From positions 115,959,111 to 116,023,110 of the forward strand of contig NC_060247.1 in the NCBI RefSeq assembly GCF_921293095.1: 64,000 bases of DNA, written 5' to 3'. The notes below the pieces were generated by a model. It made no database searches. It had not been told where the DNA came from and saw only the letters and a program-made list of their open reading frames with translations. The DNA is from Ischnura elegans (taxonomy: Eukaryota > Arthropoda > Insecta > Odonata > Coenagrionidae). Position numbers and translations under genes: made by a program. How positions within the stretch are numbered: position 1 is the first letter of the stretch; the number at the start of each line of letters is the position of its first letter. Shown here piece after piece: positions 57,581 to 64,000 of the stretch.

Positions 57581-59300
57581 GATCTTAAAATTTCCTTAAT
57601 TATCTTTTATCTTTACAGAAATTTACTTTTGAGTTTTTAATCTTTGTTCTTTTATCAAACAGAAGGTTTTAGCATTAAATTCTCCTAATGGTGTTATAAC
57701 TTTCCCTTTTCATTGAATATATTTAATGTTTGGTCTTGTAATATTTATTTCTTGTATAGTTTATTTCTATTGATGACTGTACGGAAGGGGATCATTTTAT
57801 TGTATAGTTTATGCTGTAAGTAATAAGTAAGTAAGTTTAGTAATTATATTTGTAATTTCTGTGAAACTTTTAACTGTTAATACTAATATAAATTCAATTT
57901 TGATGGATAGGTCAACTTGGTTTCTATTTCTTATCTATTAGTCTTATAGAGCTGAAATTTAAACTGTTTTATCTAACCCTTTTGGGGAGGTAGTATTTTT
58001 GATTTCTATTTCTTGAAATTACATTTTTTAAGTTGATTTATTCTCTGAAATTTTAGAAGCAAAAATAATTACTTTTTTTAACCTTTTCCCTACTATACAC
58101 GTATATATACGTGTGGACATTTCCTGACCCGGAAGACAACGGCCGTATATTTACGTGTGAGATTAAATGCGTTAATAATGGCCTTAGAACTTCGTTTAAA
58201 ATTTAACAATGCTCAGATAAAAATGAGGAATTCAATTCAACGTCTGCAATTTACGTGAAAGCAACAATTATCCATTTGCTAAATACATATAAGCGATACA
58301 TAAGTTGACCGCGAACCAATGCCGCAGGTATGTTCGTAAACCCGGAAAGGAGGGAGCACAACTATTCTCGGAGTCCGAGATAATTCGAAGTCCCTGCGTG
58401 GAGGGGTAGAAAAAGGTTCAGCGAGACCCTTCTTAACGAATGTCCTCGAAAATGCTCCGTACCACGAGAAAGAAGAGTCTCTTGGGGCTCAGTACAGCAG
58501 TCATGCAAAGACGAAAACTCTGCCGTCTCGAAAGGGTTAATAATGGCGGCTGCTATAATTTAAAGGGCTCAGATTCCTTTTTCTTTTTGGTTACCTGCTG
58601 CTATAGCGACCCCTACTCCTGTCTCTTTAGTTCATTCCTTTAAATCAGTTTCTGCTGGTGTTTATCTTATAATCCAATTTCATTCGCTAATTATCAATGC
58701 AGGATTTTCTACATATCTATTATTATTTGGTGGAATAACAATATTTGTTTGGTTTAGGGGCTAATTTTGAATTTGATTTGAAATAAAATTATGTATTGCT
58801 CTTTCTACATTCAGCCAGCTCGGTGTAATAATGAGATTTTTATCAATAGGGTTTTATAATTTGGCCTTTTTTCATTTATTGACTCATGCTCTTTTCAAGG
58901 CTTTATCATTCCGTGTACTGGGGTTATAACCCATAATTTAATATTAATTTCCTTTAACTTCAGCTTGTTTTTGCATTTCTAATCATGCGCTATGTGGAAT
59001 ACCATTTTTAGCAGGGTTTTATTATAAGAATTTGATTTTGGAAGTTAGATGTTTTTCCATTACAAATTCAATATCTTTCTTTTTTCCACTGGTTTAACTG
59101 CTTGTTACACCATTTATTTAGTCACTTAAATTACTTTGCAATATTAGTTCTGTTAATCTTCCTACCGCTCATAGTATTACAGAATAGACATTAATTATAT
59201 TAAAGGGTATGTTAGGAATAGTTTTTATAGGAGTTTTGGGAGGTAGAATAATCTCTTGAATTATTTAAGAGTTTAAAGTCATTAGAAATTACCTTGGCTC
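57580..59300 (+). pseudogene. ND5: ND5 (NADH dehydrogenase 5) mitochondrial pseudogene
   Basis: In mitochondrial code: LNSPNGVMTFPFHWMYLMFG near 57680, LSNPFGE-like text near 57975 (from LSNRIGD), [20 protein letters not shown] at ~58571-58630, STLSQLGVMMSFLSMGFYNL at ~58808-58867, HLLTHALFKAL at ~58875, and KGMLGMVFMGVLGGSMMSW at ~59200. All are in the canonical ND5 order. Frameshifts and an internal deletion (~57800-57900) are present. A TTAA-flanked MITE (58078-58540) splits it. Confidence 0.87.
58078..58540. mobile_element. TTAA-flanked piggyBac-type MITE inside ND5-like sequence
   Basis: TTAA lies at 58078-58081 and 58537-58540; ends are CCTTTTCCCTAC and the inverse of CCGTCTCGAAAGGG. 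A perfect 18-base palindrome ACACGTATATATACGTGT sits 15 bases in (58097-58114). The ND5-like reading resumes directly after the element (ATGGCGGCTGCTATA), so both borders are well defined. No ORF of note. Confidence 0.75.
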
Positions 59301-59414
59301 CATTATTGTGGTTAATGATTGCCTTGAATTACTCACAGTGAATTGGCCAGTGGCATACTTGCATGTTTTATAAAGAGTACTCTTATTTACTGTTATCTGC
59401 CATGGGAACGAATC

Positions 59415-60959
59415 TTAACCCAAGTAACATTGACCGTTGGGCCTCGGTTGGGGAACCGTAGTCACGGTTGGCTCATTGTGGGTGGATATGCCTACCAAAT
59501 TCCACTGTTGGCCCAACGCAGATATTGTTCGTCGGCCCAACGAAAGGGTTTATGCTGTTGGCCCAACGGAAATCCCCAACGATGGCCCTACGAAATGGAT
59601 TATCATTGGGCCACCGTTGGGACATCATAACATTATAGTACGATTGCATACGTTGCAGGATACGGTTCACATGGTTCCCTAGCAGCCTAACAACCAAAAC
59701 TTGTTTGGTTGTTAGGGATTGCTTTTATATGTTAATCATTCACCATGTCTTTGTGATAGCAGTTAAATAAAATAAGTCGAGTGCTTCTAACAAAAATAAG
59801 TCATTGACCTCATTTGGTAAGTCTTACAAAACTGGCATTCCTAAAATCATGTTACCTTACACAGATAGTTTCGTGGAATTTTAAACTTTTCATCATTAAT
59901 TTAGATAGATCGATATGTATATTTTTTTCAGATTGTGGCATATCTAGTATCAGTGGAAGTTTTAATGAAAACAGTGTTTCAATGGACAAAGTGAGTGATT
60001 TAGTCCTCTCTGAAGAGAATGAGATTGAATTTGTATGAGTAAACCTAAATAACAACTGCACAATTATTATTTTATGGAAAATACATCAACTATTATACTC
60101 AATCAGTGTTTCTGTGATTCCTATTAATATCCCTAAATCTTGCACTTATTAATCCAATTAAGTAAAATGGACTAAACTTAACAATTTTGTTACCGAAGAC
60201 CAGAGAATAGGAATTGTGAAGGCAATTGAATCAAATAACTCAGGGGTGTACATCTTGCAGTGTGACATGTTTGAAATTAAGGAGGATTTCTTTGAATTAC
60301 CTCTTAGAAGTGGTACCATTGGTATATTTGTAGTAAAAAAAATAGTACCTGGATGCAAATTGCAGTCCACCCAGATTTTATCTAACTGTGTTTTGTTGCC
60401 CTACAAAGAAGATGGACAGTTTTTGTGTGTGCCATATTGTAATATGGAAAGGTGCTGTTGAAATTTTCCTACTTTTGTCCTAATAAAAATTGTCCTAATT
60501 TGTGAAAATAAAAGTTGGGGACCTTCTGAACTGATATTGATTTTTTGTTTTCCACTTTTAACCACTGTAACCTTACTTTGTCCTATAGCATTGATTGTTA
60601 ATGTATTTAATTTCATTTTGATTTATAGGGAGTTAAAGGTAAAGATTCTATCTACCGGTATCATATCAAGTGAGAAGGCAAATTAATTTAACTCTCATTC
60701 TATAAAAATAAGAAATGCCAGTAAAATATAGCTTTTGTTGGGAAACGGATGGCAGAATTTAAAAGGGCCAACGGTGTATCGTTGGAGATTTGTTGGCCTT
60801 GGGTTGGGAATACGAAGGCCCGACTGTAATGCTCTGTTGGCCCATCGTTGGGGAATCGTTGGTTGGGATACGGTTGGCGAGGTGGCCAAATCATACCATG
60901 GGCCAACCGCTGTGTCCCACCATCTGCCAACAGAGGGCCAACCAAAAATGTTACTTGGG
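59415..60959. mobile_element. 1.54-kb element with long GTTGG-rich terminal inverted repeats
   Basis: Left end CCCAAGTAACATT (59419) and right end AATGTTACTTGGG (to 60959) are exact inverses. The inner 200-250 bases on each side are filled with GTTGGCCCAACG-like words that also pair between the two ends. The left flank is TTAA (59415-59418), the right flank AAAA, so a target duplication is not proven. The interior (59850-60660) is AT-rich with + strand coding-like fragments. Superfamily not assigned. Confidence 0.7.
59930..60461 (+). pseudogene. Coding-like fragments inside the GTTGG element
   Basis: After an acceptor-like TTTTTTCAG (ends ~59931), a short frame reads CGISSISGSFNENSVSMDKV and onward to a stop at 60036-60038. 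A second frame (60216-60461) reads FFELPLRSGTIGIFVVKKIV then LLPYKEDGQFLCVPYCN. The second resembles, from memory, the C-terminal region of uncharacterised proteins that recur with DNA transposons in invertebrates. It could be a cargo or accessory ORF, or a captured host exon; unproven. Confidence 0.35.
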
Positions 60960-62012
60960 AAAACTCAGGCAGGCATAATGTTATGACATCTCTGATTTGA
61001 ACCTATTACAGCATAACTTTCAAAGCCTTCATCAGGAGATGCAGAACAATCTCACACATGCACCTACACATTATTACAGAGCTGTTATGAGATTCCCTTC
61101 CAAATTCAAATACCCTAACTTTTCTCCGACGAAAGACTTCATTTGCCCTTACCCTTTCCCACTCTCCTTTTGTATAAAATTTTTGATCAGCTTGACCATT
61201 TACAGCCAAATTCACCAATGATTCCACTTTGTCTGGGGAAATACAAAAATCAGTTCATAGAGGTTATTCAGTGTTGCTTGCATCGCTGTTGAATTTTCTA
61301 TTAATTTAATGATTGTAATGAGCTAAACTTGGTGGAGTTGAGCATGGAGCATGGGAATTATGTATGCATCTTCTAGAATTTCTAGGCAGGTAAAAAAATT
61401 AATAGTTGGCAATAAAGTAAAAACAACGCTATCAACAGAGTGTTGAAGAACCTTAATTTTCTATAGAATGATTAAAATGACTTTATGAGGAATAAACCTA
61501 CATCCAAGGGTAAATTTTTTGCATTTTTCTAATTCAAAGTAGTAAGCCCGCAACAAGCCAAGAGGCTAACAAACCTGCATTATCAAGGTCATTCTCTATT
61601 TTGAGAAATGGTTGGTGCCTTTTTTTGTATCTCAGGACAGATTTGTTGCCATGGAAACAGCTTCAGATCACTCCAGTGGAACATTGATGTTGAATCAACA
61701 TAATTTTATCATTAAAATGCATTTACAACAACATAGTATGAACATATAGAATACATTTCGTTTTCATCAATCACAGCCAGTTCACAAAAAAGCACACTTG
61801 AGGCACAAGAGATGGAGAGTCAAGATAGGTTACGCTTAAATTACAATCCAAGTGCTCCCAAAGCGATTGTAGGAGACCTAGCCAAAATAATTGCACTCCG
61901 TAAGCCACCTCACTGAAAAAGGCTTCTCCACAGCCTTAGGGTATTTCTTTGCCAGTTTTCCTGAAATCCCACTCTTCTTCAACCTTTGTGAGGCTTTGAC
62001 AACTAGAGTCGA
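60960..62012. other. Likely 3' flank of the minus-strand LRR-like gene
   Basis: No conserved coding signal. It would contain the 3' UTR of the gene whose last exon is 62013-62358, if that call is right. Confidence 0.3.
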
Positions 62013-62358
62013 TCACAGAGCAGCAGCACCAAGGGTGGAGTCGAGCGTCAGGCGCCCAAACGGGCTGTCCCTTTTCACCACAGAGCCATCCCTCCTCGAC
62101 CACATACCCACCAGGCTCTCCACGGCATCCTCGTTTGCGCACCGTCCTACAGATAGGGTGATTCGGGACAGACCACCCATCACCCAGCCTTGAGTGCTGC
62201 CCTCCAGGTGCTCAAAGATCTTGGCGCAGCCATCAAGCGAGATGGAGAGGTTGGGCCATAGCGGTCCACGCTGCAGCAGCCTTCGCAGGGAAAGTGACGT
62301 CAAGTCCGGATTGCATTCCAGCTGGAGCCTCTCCAGCACGCGGCTCTGCTCCAACACA
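62013..62358 (-). CDS. Terminal coding exon of a leucine-rich-repeat-like protein (unidentified)
   Basis: On the minus strand an open frame follows a good splice acceptor (pyrimidine run then TTTCTCAG, AG at 62359-62360) and ends in TGA at 62013-62015, giving about 115 residues. Local GC and codon choice resemble the FUT8 exons rather than the AT-rich surroundings. The text has LRR-like spacing of L and N/C (VLERLQLECNPDLTSLSLRR, then LWPNLSISLDGCAKIFEHLE). I do not recognise the protein; an LRR tail of a TONSL- or NLR-like protein is only a guess. Upstream exons should lie to the right (higher coordinates), possibly beyond the window. The tandem repeat at 62721-63440 and the transposase-like ORF at 63469 would then be intronic or intergenic. 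Confidence 0.5.
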
Positions 62359-62720
62359 CTGAGAAACAAGAGCAAGGACAACTAGAGATGGTGACTTAAG
62401 AGAAAAAGTCTGAATATTCTATTTCTAAAAGTCAAGTAAGAAACCTTTGCATAATGTAATGAAGACTCTAGGTTGGGACAAGATCTCAATTTCCTCCCAT
62501 CCTGACTTTTCCTGACTTTTTCCTGACCAAAATCTTGATATATCCTGACTTTTTCTAGCGTTCGCCATAAGTTTTAACGCATGAAGAAAGATGCCATAAG
62601 AGGTCATATACAAGGAAATAGCTCAAAATATGCAACACTTCAGTATTTTTTAATTGTAATATCAGAAAAACTTACAAGAAATGTTACTACTGTACAGTAC
62701 TACACGTTAGGTACTTTGGT

Positions 62721-63440
62721 ACTTTCCAAACAAAATATGGCCACTGTGGACTAGCAATCATTGTGACTTAATCATTAGTCAAAACAGTAAAAAAAACAAG
62801 GTGAACAAAACAATCACAATTTACTTATTTTAAGTACACTTCACACATAATAATAGTTCTTTCATAGTGACTTTCCAAACAAAAAATGGCCACTGTGGAC
62901 TAGCAATCACTGTGACTTAATCATTAGTCAAAACAGTAAAAAAAAAACAAGGTGAACAAAAAAATCACTATTTCCTTATTTTAAGTACACTTCACAAATT
63001 ATCATAGTTCTTTCATAGTGACTTTCCAAACAAAATATGGCCACCGTGGACTAGCAATCATTGTGACTTAATCATTAGTCAAAACCGTAAAAAACAAGGT
63101 GAACAAAACAATCACAATTTACTTATTTTAAGTACACTTCACACATAATAATAGTTCTTTCATAGTGACTTTCCAAACAAAAAATGGCCACTGTGGACTA
63201 GCAATCACTGTGACTTAATCATTAGTCAAAACAGTAAAAAAAACAAGGTGAACAAAAAAATCACTATTTCCTCATTTTAAGTACACTTCACAAATTATCA
63301 TAGTTCTTTCATATTGACTTTCCAAACAAAATATGGCCACTTTGGACTAGCAATCACTGTGACTTAATCATTAGTCAAAACAGTAAAAAAAACTTGGTGA
63401 ACAAAAAAATCACTATTAATTTAAAGTGCACTTCACAAAT
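62721..63440. repeat. Tandem repeat, ~149-bp unit, ~4.8 copies with A/B alternation
   Basis: Units start at ACTTTCCAAACAAAA: 62721, 62870, 63021, 63168, 63317 (spacings 149, 151, 147, 149). Units 1 and 3 share CACACATAATAATAG and AACAATCACAATTTACTT. Units 2 and 4 share CACAAATTATCATAG and AAAATCACTATTTCC. The higher-order period is therefore ~298 bp. Unit 5 is a truncated B-type. It lies just 3' of the hAT-like ORF on the minus strand. Confidence 0.9.
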
Positions 63441-63468
63441 TGTCTAAGTTAGAAACTCCATTGTTAAG

Positions 63469-64000
63469 TTAGAAAGTACCAGTCAACTTTTTTATTTCTT
63501 CATCAATGGCATCAGCCTCCTGGCTTGATGCTAACACTTTCATCTTTTTGGCTTGAAGCTCCTTAACTTCAGTTCCAATCATCTTCTCATGGGTCCTTTT
63601 TTTTTCGACCTCAGCGTCCTCAGATCGGCGCTGCTTCTTTGCTTCTTCATACTCGGAGCGCGCGTGCCGAAATCTGTTGATCATTTCAGCAGATATTTTT
63701 ATGTTTTCTACGCCACCAGCAGCGTTGACTGAGTCGTACACTTGGCGCTGAGCCACCAAAGACATATCTAATTGGTTCTCTACTATTATCTCCTTATTGA
63801 TGGAGAAGCCACGCTCGATGAAAGCTTGGCCATGGCTTATGATCAGAGCCATTTTAATCACTTTCACTAAACCATCTGAGCACTTATAACGATCCCAGAT
63901 ACCTCTCCAGAAATGATCTAGTCTCTGCCTCTGACGATCATATTCTTGACAGGCGTTAGCAAATACTTGTTTGTCACAGAGCACCTTAAAGTCAGACAAA
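63469..64000 (-). CDS. hAT-type transposase C-terminal region, partial at window edge
   Basis: An open frame of at least 176 codons runs off the right edge and stops at 63469, with no in-window start that needs to be real. It contains KMALIISHGQAFIERGFSIN, which fits the hAT C-terminal dimerisation consensus (LxLSHxxAxVERxFSxxK). A charged coiled-coil tail follows (EEAKKQRRSEDAEVEKKRTH and onward), as in domesticated or repetitive hAT/BED-zinc-finger proteins of invertebrates. The frame is uninterrupted, so it may be recent or domesticated. The dimeric tandem repeat lies immediately 3' of it. It could belong to a multi-copy transposon or to a host gene derived from one; the N-terminal part is needed to decide. 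Confidence 0.6.
   Translation of the reverse strand, partial: LSDFKVLCDKQVFANACQEYDRQRQRLDHFWRGIWDRYKCSDGLVKVIKMALIISHGQAFIERGFSINKEIIVENQLDMSLVAQRQVYDSVNAAGGVENIKISAEMINRFRHARSEYEEAKKQRRSEDAEVEKKRTHEKMIGTEVKELQAKKMKVLASSQEADAIDEEIKKLTGTF

Larger units (their letters stand above)
56430..59310 (+). other. Nuclear mitochondrial insertion (NUMT): ND4 - tRNA-His - ND5
   Basis: Read with the invertebrate mitochondrial code (TGA = Trp, ATA = Met, AGA = Ser), 56440-56996 gives the C-terminal half of ND4. 57500-57575 resembles tRNA-His with its GTG anticodon, and 57580-59300 gives most of ND5. All three are in the order and orientation of the ancestral arthropod mitochondrial genome. Frameshifts and stops in the standard and mitochondrial codes, plus two transposon insertions (56997-57469 and 58078-58540), show an old, non-functional nuclear copy. 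Flanks are nuclear repeats on both sides. Confidence 0.88.

Noticed and set aside
59343-59682. Tryptophan/proline-rich frames over the GTTGG repeats
   Set aside because: The amino-acid pattern is dictated by the repeated GTTGG/CCAAC words in the terminal repeat, not by a protein.
62721-63440. Regular repeats that could suggest a CRISPR array
   Set aside because: Units are ~149 bases and contiguous with no unique spacers; the genome is eukaryotic.

Overview
The window is eukaryotic nuclear DNA, most likely from an arthropod and probably an insect. It is AT-rich, with long introns, GT-AG splice sites and dense fossil DNA transposons (hAT, piggyBac, mariner, Tigger/pogo, PIF/Harbinger). It also carries a mitochondrial insertion whose order (ND4, tRNA-His, ND5 on one strand) is the ancestral arthropod arrangement. 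No bacterial gene, operon or CRISPR array is present, and I cannot name the species.

Two host genes are complete in coding sequence, both on the + strand. FUT8 (alpha-1,6-fucosyltransferase, core fucosylation of N-glycans in the Golgi) spans 20287-38678 in ten coding exons. They join in frame to a 687-residue type II membrane protein with a coiled coil, the GT23 catalytic domain and a C-terminal SH3 domain. EMC8/9 (ER membrane protein complex subunit) spans 45040-50387 in five coding exons and gives 211 residues. A third locus on the minus strand (62013-62358) looks like the terminal coding exon of a leucine-rich-repeat protein, unidentified. At the right edge a minus-strand ORF (63469 to beyond 64000) resembles the C-terminal dimerisation end of a hAT-type transposase. 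Both genes act on secretory-pathway proteins, but nothing shows a functional link beyond adjacency.

Layout: 1-18000 has no convincing gene. It holds hAT MITEs with 8-bp target duplications, hairpin elements and tRNA-derived SINE pieces. 18360-20140 holds a long near-perfect inverted repeat and a foldback element just upstream of the first coding exon of FUT8. 20287-38678 is FUT8, with introns carrying an uncharacterised transposon remnant, a TTAA-type MITE, Tigger-type MITEs, a DDE_Tnp_4-type (PIF/Harbinger-like) remnant, a PIF MITE, and a Tigger element split by a solo LTR. 40650-41770 is a dead mariner, and 42524-43420 a hAT MITE with another element nested inside. EMC8 follows, with a decayed piggyBac in its last intron. 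51600-56330 holds SINE copies, MITEs and a degenerate tandem array of ~330-370 bp units. 56430-59310 is the mitochondrial insertion, broken by two transposons. 59419-60959 is an element with GTTGG-rich terminal inverted repeats. 62721-63440 is a tandem repeat with alternating unit types.

The most noteworthy signals are four TTAA-flanked elements that share terminal architecture but each carry a different palindrome just inside the end, the interrupted mitochondrial insertion, the long inverted repeat upstream of FUT8, and the GTTGG element. All family assignments come from reading the sequence and recalled family knowledge; no database search was possible.
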